From CAIVPM01 sp964477265 (GTDB taxonomy: Bacteria > Bacteroidota > Bacteroidia > Chitinophagales > Chitinophagaceae): a stretch of DNA of 59,986 nt. Under the pieces are notes generated by a model. It worked only from the letters and a program-made list of their open reading frames with translations. It was not told where the DNA came from and ran no database searches. The DNA is taken from the NCBI GenBank assembly GCA_964477265.1, contig CAYZDJ010000018.1:1-59986 (forward strand), in the 5' to 3' direction. Position 1 is the first letter of the stretch; each line of letters opens with the position of its first letter. The position numbers were made by a program, and so were the translations under genes. Shown here piece after piece: positions 43,423 through 54,500 of this stretch.

Positions 43423-44649
43423 ATGGCATCAATTAGAGAACAATTTGAGATTCCTGGTAAAATGAAAACTTGGGCTTATGCTTTAATGGGCGTAGGTATT
43501 TTAAGTTTCATTATTGGTTTTGTAACCAAAGGAATGGGCAATGAACACGAAAAAGCAGTTTTCATTGGTACAATAATGTACAACACTATTTTTTGGACAT
43601 TGGTATGTAATGCAAGTATGTTCTTTATTTGTGCAACTACAATGGCTTGGGCTGGCTGGCCTGCTGCTTTTCGTAGAATACCAGAAGCAATATCAACAAT
43701 GGTTCCCATTTTTGGTAGCATTACCTTAGCTGTTTTGTTATACGTTGTTTTTTCTCACAATCATCATATTTACCATTGGACTGATGAAGCAGCAGTTGCA
43801 GCAGATCCAATCTTGAAAGGTAAATCAGGTTTTTTAAATGTTAAGTTTTTTGCTATCTGGAGTACTCTTGCGGTAGTTTTATGGAGTTTCTTTGGCTATA
43901 AAATGAGACAACTAAGCAGTAAGGCTGATGATGCAGCTTTAGGTGGAATGACAGGTGCTCAATTTATAAAGCAAAACATAGTTCGTGCAGCAACATTTTT
44001 AGTATGGTTTGCATTAACTGTTGGTTCAACAATTCATTGGTTATGGACTATGAGTTTAGATGCTCATTGGTATAGCACAATGTATAGCTGGTATAATTTT
44101 GCAAGCACATTTGTAAGTGGAATGGCATTAGTAGCTTTATGGTTGGTTTATTTAAAAAACAAAGGCTATATGGAATATGCCAACAACGAACACCTGCATG
44201 ACGTTGCTAAGTTTATGTTTGCCTTTTCTATCTTCTGGACTTATTTGTGGTTTAGCCAATACATGCTAATTTGGTATAGTAACCAACCAGAGGAAACAGT
44301 TTATTTTAAACACAGGGTTCAAGGACCATATAAAGGAATTTTCTTCCTAAACTTAATTATCAATTTCGTTTGTCCATTAATAATATTAATGAAACGTTCA
44401 TCTAAGCGAAACTATACATTAGTAACGTTTATGGCAGTGTTAATTATTTTTGGTCACTGGATAGACTATTATCAACAAGTAATGGGAAGCATCAGTAAAG
44501 ATCACGTTACTTTAAGTTGGTTAGATTTTGGAATTCTTAGCTTCTTTGTTGGAGCAATGATATTTGGAGTGAGTCGTGCATTGGCAAGTAAACCACTTGT
44601 ACCAAAGTACCATCCATTCCTGAAAGAAAGTATAATTCACCATACTTAG
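43423..44649 (+). CDS. actF: Alternative complex III subunit F, membrane protein
   Basis: 408 residues with about ten predicted hydrophobic helices. NrfD-like fold related to ActC. Visible stretches are MKTWAYALMGVGILSFIIGF, TMAWAGWPAAFRRIPEAIST, FSHNHHIYHWTDEAAVAADP, HWLWTMSLDAHWYSTMYSWY, LWFSQYMLIWYSNQPEETVY and FGHWIDYYQQVMGSIS, typical of ActF. The second NrfD-like subunit completes the membrane module; it probably lacks a quinone site. Follows actE by 116 bases; coxB follows after 105 bases, so respiratory complexes III and IV are linked at gene level. Confidence 0.95.
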   Translation: MASIREQFEIPGKMKTWAYALMGVGILSFIIGFVTKGMGNEHEKAVFIGTIMYNTIFWTLVCNASMFFICATTMAWAGWPAAFRRIPEAISTMVPIFGSITLAVLLYVVFSHNHHIYHWTDEAAVAADPILKGKSGFLNVKFFAIWSTLAVVLWSFFGYKMRQLSSKADDAALGGMTGAQFIKQNIVRAATFLVWFALTVGSTIHWLWTMSLDAHWYSTMYSWYNFASTFVSGMALVALWLVYLKNKGYMEYANNEHLHDVAKFMFAFSIFWTYLWFSQYMLIWYSNQPEETVYFKHRVQGPYKGIFFLNLIINFVCPLIILMKRSSKRNYTLVTFMAVLIIFGHWIDYYQQVMGSISKDHVTLSWLDFGILSFFVGAMIFGVSRALASKPLVPKYHPFLKESIIHHT

Positions 44650-44754
44650 TTCTAAATTCCTTATTGGGAACAGGATAGAAATAAAATAGTATTATTCTTT
44701 GCGTTTCGTTGCAGTCTTTGCTTCGCTACGTAAAAACAAATAGAATGTTTTAAT

Positions 44755-45861
44755 ATGCAGATGTTTTTAATTATAGCAGTAATAGCACTTATTTTCTTGG
44801 TTATTTTTCAAATATCCAAAGCTGCCGAGTATGTTGGCGTTTTGAAAGGAGAAGAGCAAACACGTAAACAGACAAATAAAGTTAATGGCTTTATGATGTT
44901 GGTGTTTATGATTATTGGTTTATTTGGTGTATGGTATTGCAATAAAATATATGCCCCAAAAACTTTAAACGCTTTTCCCTCTGCAAGTGAGCAAGGAGAG
45001 AAAGTGGATTCAATGTTAATTACAACATTAGTTATTACTGGAATTGTATTTGTGCTTACACAAATATTGCTATTTTGGTTTGCATATAAATATCAGGAAA
45101 AAGAAGGCAGAAAAGTAGAGTATTTTTTGCATAGCAATAAACTGGAAATTATCTGGACATCGATACCAGCAATAACTTTATTAATACTGGTAGTATTTGG
45201 ATTAAAAAACTGGAATTATTTTACAAGTGATGCACCGGCAGATGCTATGCAGATTGAAGTAACAGGAAAACAGTTTGGTTGGATATTCAGGTATCCGGGT
45301 GCTGATGGAAAATTTGGTAAAAAATATTATAGGTTAATAGATAATGCTGAAAATAGCCTTGGTTTAATTTGGAAAGATACAATAGTAAATCGTGTTAATG
45401 GAGAGCCTCAACAATTTAAAGACGATGTAACAGCACACGATGATATTATAATGGAACAAACAATGTATTGCGTGGTTAATAAACCTGTTAAATTAATTAT
45501 TGGTTCAAGAGATGTGATACATGATGTGGGATTAAGTCATTTTAGAATGAAAATGGATGCAGTGCCTGGCACACCAACAACAATGTGGTTTAAGCCAACT
45601 ATTACTACTGCAAAAATGAAAGAAATTACTAAGAACCCGAATTTTGTATACGAATTAAGTTGTGACCAAATGTGTGGTAATGGACACTATAGTATGCGTG
45701 GTGTGGTTGAGGTTGTAGAGCAAGCAGAATTTGATGCTATTATGGCTAAGCAAGCACCTAAGTATTTAAGTGTGTTTCCTCCAGCAGTTGCACCAAAAGC
45801 AGATACAACTTTAAAAGCAGATACTACAGCAAAAGCAGCAATAGCAATCAAGGGAAAATAG
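44755..45861 (+). CDS. coxB: Cytochrome c oxidase subunit II
   Basis: 368 residues; CuA-bearing subunit of an aa3-type oxidase. Four hydrophobic segments are visible, two at the N-terminus (MFLIIAVIALIFLVIFQISK and FMMLVFMIIGLFGVWY) ahead of the usual two (LITTLVITGIVFVLTQILLF and IWTSIPAITLLILVVFGL). The periplasmic cupredoxin domain has QIEVTGKQFGWIFRYPGADG, DVGLSHFRMKMDAVPGTPT (first His ligand) and SCDQMCGNGHYSMRG (two Cys, His and Met of CuA). The C-terminal tail is Ala/Thr/Lys-rich (ADTTLKADTTAKAAIA) and would be flexible. Second-last gene of the operon. Confidence 0.96.
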   Translation: MQMFLIIAVIALIFLVIFQISKAAEYVGVLKGEEQTRKQTNKVNGFMMLVFMIIGLFGVWYCNKIYAPKTLNAFPSASEQGEKVDSMLITTLVITGIVFVLTQILLFWFAYKYQEKEGRKVEYFLHSNKLEIIWTSIPAITLLILVVFGLKNWNYFTSDAPADAMQIEVTGKQFGWIFRYPGADGKFGKKYYRLIDNAENSLGLIWKDTIVNRVNGEPQQFKDDVTAHDDIIMEQTMYCVVNKPVKLIIGSRDVIHDVGLSHFRMKMDAVPGTPTTMWFKPTITTAKMKEITKNPNFVYELSCDQMCGNGHYSMRGVVEVVEQAEFDAIMAKQAPKYLSVFPPAVAPKADTTLKADTTAKAAIAIKGK

Positions 45862-45945
45862 TTTAAGTTTATAGTTCAGAATTGAAGTAAGAAAATATAA
45901 ATTCACTTTCAATTCTTGTATTTAAAAGAGATTAACGATATTGAT

Positions 45946-47751
45946 ATGAGTAACGAAGCCGTTTTACATAGTCACGATGTACATAGTCATGAGGCACATG
46001 GCGAACATCACCATCACGAAACGTTTATTAGCAAATACGTTTTCAGTATGGATCATAAAATGATTGCCAAACAATTCCTTATAACAGGTATGGTGTGGGC
46101 AGTTGTTGGTGGTTTAATGAGTGTTTTATTCCGTTTGCAATTAGGCTATCCAGGAGAAAATTATCCTTGGTTAGAGGATTTATTAGGCAAATGGTGGGCT
46201 GAGAAAGGGCACATTACTCCACAAGCTTATTATGCCTTGGTTACAACACATGGAACTGTATTGGTATTCTTTGTATTGACAGCAGGATTAAGTGGAACTT
46301 TTGCCAACTTCTTAATTCCTTTACAAGTTGGTGCAAGAGATATGGCAAGCCCATTCATGAACATGCTTAGCTATTGGTTTTTCTTTTTGGCAAGCGTATT
46401 AATGATGAGCTCAATATTTGTAGAAAATGGGCCATTCAGTGGTGGATGGACTGCTTACCCTCCTTTAAGTGCTTTGGGTGATGCAAGTCCTGGAAGTAAG
46501 ACTGGTATGGACTTGTGGCTTACTTCAATGAGTTTGTTTGTTGTGTCATCATTACTTGGCGGTCTTAATTACATAGCCACAGTATTAAACATGCGTACAA
46601 AAGGAATGAGCATGACTCGATTGCCTTTAACAATATGGGCATTGTTCTTTACTGCAGTATTAGGTGTATTATCTTTCCCTGTATTATTATCTGGTTGCAT
46701 ACTATTAATATTTGACAGAAACTTTGGTACCAGCTTCTATTTATCTGATTTATTTGTAAATGGAGTAACCTTGCCAAATGAAGGAGGTAGTGCAATTCTT
46801 TTCCAACATTTATTCTGGTTCCTGGGGCATCCTGAGGTTTACATTATCTTATTGCCAGCAATGGGAATGGTAAGCGAAATTTTATCTGTAAACAGCCGTA
46901 AGCCAATCTTTGGTTATATGGCCATGGTTGGTAGCTTGTTTGCTATTGCTATATTAGCATTCCTTGTATGGGCTCACCACATGTTTGTTACAGGTTTAAA
47001 TCCTTTCTTAGGTTCAATATTTGTATTGCTTACATTGTTGATTGCCGTTCCAAGTGCTATTAAAGTATTTAACTGGCTTACTACTTTATGGCGTGGTAGC
47101 ATAAGATTTACCCCAGCTATGATGTTTGCTATAGGCTTCGTAAGTTTATTTATCAGTGGTGGTTTAACAGGTATATGGTTAGGTAATTCTGCGTTGGATA
47201 TTCACCTTCACGATACATACTTTGTAATTGCTCACTTCCATATTGTAATGGGTGTGGCAAGTATGTTTGGTATGTTTGCAGGTATTTACCATTGGTTCCC
47301 TAAAATGTATGGAAAGTACTTAAACAATACGTTAGGATATATACACTTTTGGGCTACTATTATTGGTGCATATTTAATCTTCTGGCCTATGCACTACGAA
47401 GGTTTAGCAGGTATGCCACGTAGATATTATGATTATGGTATATGGGAAAGTTTTAAAACATTTGTTGAATTAAATACATTCATCAGCACTGTAGCTATGA
47501 TTGTGTTTATGGTTCAAATATTATTTTTGTTTAACTTTTTCTATTCAATATTCAAAGGTAGAAAAGTAACCACTTTAAATCCTTGGGGAAGCACCACTTT
47601 GGAGTGGACAACGCCAATAAGACCTGGACATGGCAACTGGCCTGGCGAAATTCCTGAAGTTCATAGATGGGCTTACGACTATGGTAAAGATGGAAAGGAA
47701 TTTATACAACAAACAACGCCTATTGGCAGTGACGAAAGTCACGGTCATTAG
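45946..47751 (+). CDS. coxA: Cytochrome c oxidase subunit I
   Basis: 601 residues from ATG 45946; a TTG at 45916 would add ten residues. The catalytic subunit carries heme a, heme a3 and CuB and pumps protons. A His-rich N-terminal tail (SHDVHSHEAHGEHHHHE) precedes twelve helices. Landmarks are TTHGTVLVFFVLTAGLSGTF (heme a His), LQVGARDMASPFMNMLSYW, WFLGHPEVYIILLPAMGMVS (CuB His, cross-linked Tyr, A1-family Glu), VWAHHMFVTGL (CuB His pair) and DTYFVIAHFHIVMG (heme a3 and a His). It is an A1-type enzyme by the GHPE motif. Subunits III and IV are not in this window. A strong terminator follows the stop. Confidence 0.98.
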   Translation: MSNEAVLHSHDVHSHEAHGEHHHHETFISKYVFSMDHKMIAKQFLITGMVWAVVGGLMSVLFRLQLGYPGENYPWLEDLLGKWWAEKGHITPQAYYALVTTHGTVLVFFVLTAGLSGTFANFLIPLQVGARDMASPFMNMLSYWFFFLASVLMMSSIFVENGPFSGGWTAYPPLSALGDASPGSKTGMDLWLTSMSLFVVSSLLGGLNYIATVLNMRTKGMSMTRLPLTIWALFFTAVLGVLSFPVLLSGCILLIFDRNFGTSFYLSDLFVNGVTLPNEGGSAILFQHLFWFLGHPEVYIILLPAMGMVSEILSVNSRKPIFGYMAMVGSLFAIAILAFLVWAHHMFVTGLNPFLGSIFVLLTLLIAVPSAIKVFNWLTTLWRGSIRFTPAMMFAIGFVSLFISGGLTGIWLGNSALDIHLHDTYFVIAHFHIVMGVASMFGMFAGIYHWFPKMYGKYLNNTLGYIHFWATIIGAYLIFWPMHYEGLAGMPRRYYDYGIWESFKTFVELNTFISTVAMIVFMVQILFLFNFFYSIFKGRKVTTLNPWGSTTLEWTTPIRPGHGNWPGEIPEVHRWAYDYGKDGKEFIQQTTPIGSDESHGH

Positions 47752-47767
47752 TAGCTTAAAATATTGT

Positions 47768-47797
47768 AAAGCCTCACAATTTGTGGGGCTTTTTTTA
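47768..47797 (+). terminator. Rho-independent terminator after coxA
   Basis: 10-bp stem AAAGCCTCAC/GTGGGGCTTT (one T-G pair), loop AATTT, then a T run ending near 47797. It closes the act-cox operon 16 bases after the coxA stop. Confidence 0.92.
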
Positions 47798-48196
47798 TGA
47801 TATTATTCGTAGTTACATTAGTTAAATATTTGTTGGTTATTACCTATAAAATTCTATTGTAATTTTATAAACTTGCGTTGGACTGAGTAGAGAGTAAGTG
47901 TAGGTTTATTTTTGGATTAGATAGGGAGTATAGTAGGAATTAATTTGTGGTTAGATTGAGTCAACTAAAAAAGACTAGTTAAACTTTTTTTATTAGAAGC
48001 TGTAAAAATCATGATTAGAATATGTGTAGTTTATGTTTTGCAAACTAATAGTTGCCATTGTTTTCAAGCTTGGTTGTTTGTGTATAAAATACATCTAATA
48101 TTTTATTGATTTATTTATTGCGTCAGTTTATTTATTTAAAATGCCTCTTCATTTATTTGTGTAAAATACTACAACAAAAAAAATATTTTGTATTTT

Positions 48197-48228
48197 TTTG
48201 TTTTTTTTAGGATTTCAGTATAATATTG
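48197..48228 (+). promoter_or_regulatory. Possible promoter of the giant surface protein gene
   Basis: TTTG at 48197-48200, then 20 bases, then TAATATTG at 48221-48228, one mismatch from TAnnTTTG. It would give a leader of about 300 bases to the ATG at 48540. It lies in a T-rich stretch and may be chance. Confidence 0.27.
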
Positions 48229-48303
48229 TCCTCTTAACCCCTCAAAAAAAGAACAGCAAATTAATATCTTGGCGAAAGAATAAAATAACTATTTGTTAAT
48301 AAA

Positions 48304-48331
48304 ACCCCTTTAAATAAAGGGTTTCGGTAAA
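48304..48331. repeat. Hairpin related to the actC/actD leader element
   Basis: CCCTTT-AAAT-AAAGGG hairpin followed by TTTCGGTAAAAT, similar by eye to the GGGTTT-GGGTAAT elements before actC and actD, but here about 210 bases before the chosen start codon. Confidence 0.5.
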
Positions 48332-48539
48332 ATTTAGCAAATACTTATTCATTGAATTTTTGTCTTTTTTAACAGGGTTAATTGATGAAAAAATTTTCAT
48401 CAGGCAACTGCAAAAATTAAATATGTATCGAAATTTAACACGACACAACTGCGACAAATTGCATTTTAAAAATGCTGCTCAACAGGGCACACAACATGTT
48501 TCTAACCATAATTATTATAAACAAACAAAACAAACAAGT

Positions 48540-51500
48540 ATGCAAACAATTTACAAAACAAGTTTTGCAGCAAAACTCGTTAAAGCATTTCTATTAAGTG
48601 TAGTAATTGCTTTTGGAAGTTTAAGTGTTGCGAATGCACAAGTAGCTTCAAGGTATGGATTCAGTTCAACTACTGGGGCTTCGCTTGAAACAATTAGTAG
48701 TCCAACCGTAATCAGTTCTTCAACTGGTACTGTAGGTTCTAGTATTGATGATGACTATGTTTTAGTCGCACCGTCTGGATTTACTTTTGGATACAATACT
48801 TTAACTTATGGTCTATTTGGCATGTCAACTAACGGCTGGCTTAAATTAGGCAGCAACTCTGCCACTAGTATTCCAAGTAGTGTTACTAGCATTTCTTCTA
48901 ACAATGGTATTTTCGCATTTGGTAGAGATGCAAATATGAATCCAACAAATGCTGGTAACCTAACACATGGGTTTGCATCTAGTGGTACTGGTAAATATGT
49001 TTTTCAATGGACAAAAAACTCTGGTGGTGCTAGTGGTGCAGAAAGTTCTACTGCATATGCTACCTATCAGGTAGTTATATGGGGGACTACGAGCTCTTCT
49101 CCAGGCAAAATTGAAATTATATATGGAACTAATGCAGGAACGCCTTCGTCAGCTGGTACAATCGGTGTTGTTGATTCTACAGGTACATATATTAATGCAG
49201 TAACAGGAAATAGCATTGCAACAACAACTGCATCAAGTTATCCCACATCAGGTACAAAATACACTTTTTCAATATTGCCTAATTGTGCAGCACCAACAGA
49301 TCAGGCAACAGGATTAAGTCAAGGTGCAACTACTTTTTCAAGTATTGCGTACTCTTTTTCTGCTGCTGCAAGTACACCAAGTGGATATTTGATGGTGAGA
49401 TACCCAACTGGATCTGCTGTAACAGCACCAGTTGCAGCAACTAATTATTCTACAGGCAATACACTTGGATTAGGAACTGTAGTGGCAGCAGGTGCAACTA
49501 CAAGTGGTACAATAACAGGTTTAGTTGGCGGAGCCGCCTATGACATTTATGTTTATACGTATAATAACACAGCTTGCTTTGGTGGGCCTTTATATAATAC
49601 TACTTCGCCATTAACAGCAACATATTCAACAACTGCTGGTACTCTTAGTGGTACCAAAACCATAGGTAGTGGGGGGGATTACAGTAATTTAACAACAGCC
49701 TTTGCTGCAATCAACAGCAGTGGTCTAAGTGGTAATATCAATCTTGAGCTTATTAGCGGATATCCGGCTGTAGCTGAAACTTTCCCAATTGTTGGCCCTA
49801 CAAGTGGTGCTGGCGGAGGATTTAACATAAATGTTTATCCTACCACAGTTACTACCCCATTAACCATTACTTCTGCCATCGCTACTGGTATATTTAATTT
49901 TAATAACAGTGCTAAAGTTACTATTGATGGTCGTGTTAATGCAACAGGTTCTACATCTGTAATGACAATTTCTAACACAGCAGCTGCAACTGGTGCTGCA
50001 AGTGTAACTGGTAGCATAAGTGGTACTACTTTAACTGTTACTGCTTTATCTTCTGGTCCATTGCTAATTGGTCAAACAATAAGTGGTACAGGTGTCACTA
50101 CAGGAACAACTATTACAGGATATGGAACAGGTACTGGTTTTGGTGCAGGTACATACACTGTTAGTACAAGTCAAACTGTAGCTTCAACAACAATAACTGC
50201 AACTTCTACAGGTGGTGCTTATGCTATATCTTATTCAAATGATGCCTCAAATAATGTGTTGAAATATTTAACCATAAAAAGTGGTAATACTTCAACTACC
50301 GGCGGTTCTGTATATTTTGGCGGAGGTGTTGTATCTGGTAATGATAATAATAATATTAATAACTGTACTTTTAGTGCTAATACAGCTTCTTCGTTCACAA
50401 TTACAACAGGTGCTATGTCCTCAGGAACTTCAACAATGGTTGTAACAAGTTCTGCGGGAGCTATAGCTATTGGTCAGTCTATTACTGGTACTGGTATTGC
50501 TGCAGGAACTATTGTTACTGCCTACAGTACTAGTGCTGCCGGTGGTGCTGGTAGCTATACTTTAAGTTTAGTTACGACTGGTGCTATTGGTAGTGGTAGC
50601 TCATTAACCAGTGGTGCAGGCAGCTATCCAGTAAATGCTATTTATAGTATAGGTACAAGTGCTGCTATAGATAACAGCGGTAATACAATTGATAACAATC
50701 TAATTACAGATTATTATAGTCCAGTTAGTGCTACCAATGGTATTAACTTAGCATCAACTGGTAATAGTGGTTGGACTATAACAAGTAATAAGCTTTACCA
50801 ATCTGCAAACAGGGTTTTCTCTACAGGTAATACTCATACTGCTGTTCTTGTAGGTACTGGTAGTGGATACACCATTACCGGAAACAGAATTGGTTATGCT
50901 AACAGTACTAGTACAGGAATGACTAATATGATTGGTAACACAACTGCTGTTACTGGTACATTCCCTACTGCATTTACTGTTGCAACTACCAATGCTAACG
51001 CAACAAGATTCATAGGTATTAGTGCTGCATTTACAGCTGCAGGTACAAACTCATTAATACAAACCAATACTATTAATGGTATTGCAATATACACAAGTAG
51101 CGGTGCAAGTACAACCAATGGGGTATTGTGTGGTATCAATGTAACAAGTGGTAATGCTACTATTGGTGGTGCAACAGCTGGTCTTGGTAATACCATTGGT
51201 GGCACAACCTCTACTGATAGTTCTCTATATTCTATATCTAATACAAGTGGTGGTACAGTAGTGGGTATTTATGCCACTAGTGCCAATACTTTGAGTATTC
51301 AAAATAATAATATTGGTAATATAATATCAAGTGGTACAACTGCAACAATTGCTGGAGGATTTGCTGGTATTGATGTTGGATCTGGTGCTGCTAGTGTTAC
51401 TATTAGCAACAACAATATTGGTAATACAGTAACTGATAATATTAAAACAGGTTATTTAATAAGTGGTTCAAACCTTGGTACACTTGGTGCATTAACCAGT

Positions 51501-54500
51501 ACAACTGGTGCTACTGCAGCAGTGGTTGGTATAAGAAGTACCAGTACTGGCAATACATTTACTGCAAATGCCAATACTTTAAGAGGTTGGGCAACATCTG
51601 GTTCTGCGTCTGCTGTTACAGGTATTATCTTGTCTGGTACTCAATCTGGTACTACACCTGCTATATCAATTACAAACAATAGCATAGGTACAAGTAGTCT
51701 AGGTATTATAAGATATGCAGTAGCAACCAGTGGTACCTTCACAGGTTTATCTACGTCTCAAGGATCTGCATTTACACGTTATGTGCAAGGAAATGATATA
51801 AGGGGTATATCTCAAGTTACAGGCAGTACTAATGCATACACAATATTAAGTGTTACAGGTAGTCCGGCAACTGGCGATACTACTAATATAAGTAACAATA
51901 CATTTACTAATTTAAGTATTAATACTACAGGTGCTACTACAATATTCAGTCATAGCTATACAGTATCTTCTACTGGTAAGCAAATAATTGATAATAATAG
52001 CATTGTTACCGGTTTCACAAATGCTCTTGCTGGTAATGTTACTTGTATGACTTCTAGTAGCTCATCTGCAACTGGTGCTATCTGTAAGCACACCAATAAC
52101 AATTTTAGTAATATAACTACAGTTGGTGCAGCTACCATAACTGGTATAACTAATACTGATGGTAGCGGCTCTGGAGCAACAAGAACTGTAAGTGGAAATA
52201 CTTTAAGTAGATGGACAACAGGCACAGGTGCAATTAGTGCAATGAGTTATAGTTTTTTTGGTGGTATATCTAATCTAAATAACAATACTATATATAAATT
52301 AACTACACAAGGTGCTATTACTGGTGTTACCATAGGCTCTTCTGGTAATGTCGCAAGCCCACTAAATATCTATAGCAACAGCATTATGAATTTAAACTCA
52401 ACTGGAACTGGAGGTGCTGTTACAGGGGTTACTATTTCTAACACTTCGCCTGTTATAAATATTTATAGCAATACAATAGATTCATTTGCAACAACAGGAA
52501 CAAGTGCTGTGATGATTGGTATGGCTATTACTGGTGCAACAAGTGATTCTGTTTATAACAATACAATTAGTCGTTTATATAACAATGGTATCACTTCTCC
52601 GGCAGTTTACGGTATTCAATTAACTGGTGGAACATCATCAATGGTTCATAGAAATAAAATATACGATTTGAGGGTTAACAGAAGTGTTACAACTGCTGCT
52701 GCTACACCAGGTACCTTTGTTTCTGGTATATTAGTTAGTGGTTCTACTGCAAGCGTTGGAGCAAGTTTTTATAATAATATTATTGGTAAATTAAATGCTG
52801 ACTCAGCTGTGAATGCTGATGTTGTAAGAGGTATTAATGTTGTTGCAACAGGTACTACTTCAACATTCAGATTTATTAATAATACAGTATATTTAAATGG
52901 AACTTCGGTAAACAGTGCAGCTACTTATGGAAGTTCAGGTGTGTTCCAAACACATAGTGCTACAGGAACAACAGCTAAAATGATTTTAAGAAATAATATT
53001 ATTATTAATGAAGGGGGTATAGGTTCAAGTGCTGGCATTGCTGCTGCAATAAGAAGAAGTGCAGCTACAGTATCTGGCGATAACTATGATGTTACCTCTA
53101 ATAAAAACTATTTATATGCAGGTACAGCAGGTGCAAGAAACCTATTGTACAGCGACGGAACAAATGCATTTCAAAATAAAGCTGCTTTTACAGGAGCATT
53201 ATGGACATCTCGTGAAGTTGCTTCGGTAGAAGGCGAAAGCTCTAGTTTTGTAGTAAGTTCAAATACATTTGCAACAGCTAATAACTTCTTTATCAATACT
53301 TCTACAGGCTCTGCTGCAGATTATTTACATTTAAAAGCTGGTATTTCTACACAGGTAGAAGGTGGTGCAGATGTAATTTCTTCACCTAACATTAATGTGG
53401 ATTATGATGGAGAAACAAGAAACGCTACAGCACCAGATATTGGAGCTGATGAATTTAGTGGAACTTCTCCTGCACCATCAAACACTAGCTTAACAAGCCC
53501 AGCAACTCAATGTACAAGCGGTAATTCTACTACTGTTAGTGTTACTGTTACAACTCCATCTGGTACTATAAGTGGTGTTACTTTAAACTATAATAATGGT
53601 AGTGCTGGTTCTACAGCTATGACATTAATAAGTGGCGATAATATTAATGGGGTTTGGTCAGGTTCTATTCCTGCACCTGCAAGTGGCGGTACAGCTATTA
53701 CTTGGAGTGTTAGCAGTACAAATACCATTGGCTTTAGTACTATCACAAATGGTTCAAATATTACTTATTTACCATTCACAGGCATTACAGTAAGTGCTAC
53801 TGCTTCTGCAACCTCAATTTGTAATGGAAGTAGTGTAACATTAACAGGAAGTTTAACTAAATTAGTTAATGCAACATTAGGTTCTGGTGCATCAACTTCA
53901 AGTTCAACAGGTAGTTCTATGTTCCCTGGTTCTTGGGGCGGTGCCAAAACACAATATATTATTAGAGCGTCTGAATTAACTGCTTTAGGTTTAACAGCAG
54001 GATATATGTCTTCATTAAGTTTTGAAGCAACTACTTCTGGTCAAACATATCAAGGATTTTATGTACATTTAGGATTAACATCTGCAACAGTCGCGTCTGG
54101 TTCTGCATTTATTGCAAGTGGGTTAACACAAGTATACTTAGCTCAGGGAACAGATAATGGATTTACTCCAACTACTGCTACCGCTAATGCAATTGCATTT
54201 GGAACTGGTAGCGGCTCTAGCTCTACTTTCTATTGGGATGGTACATCGAATTTAGTTGTTCAATTCTCTTGGAGTAGAGTGCCAGCAGCATCTACTTCAA
54301 CATCTTCTACTATAAAAGTAGATGCACCTGGATTCACTTGTACTGCTTACAGACAAGCAGATACCGAAACACCTGCAACAATGTTGGCATCTACAACTCC
54401 TAGTGGCACTGGCACAAACAGACCTAAATTTGTATTTGCTTTTGATCTAGCACCAATTCCAACATATTCTTGGTCTTTGGGTGGAACATCATTTGCTTCT

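Larger units (their letters stand above)
47798..48539. other. Non-coding AT-rich region before the giant surface protein gene
   Basis: About 740 bases with no supported gene, very AT-rich, with long T tracts near 48180-48210. It contains a weak promoter candidate at 48197-48228 and a hairpin at 48304-48331. An in-frame ATG at 48423 could lengthen the downstream protein by 39 residues (starting MYRNLTRHN); I prefer the ATG at 48540 because it opens a normal signal peptide. Confidence 0.6.

Noticed and set aside
48423..48540. In-frame ATG at 48423 as the start of the giant gene
   Set aside because: It would put about 39 polar residues ahead of a normal signal peptide; the ATG at 48540 places the signal peptide at the terminus. 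It cannot be fully excluded.
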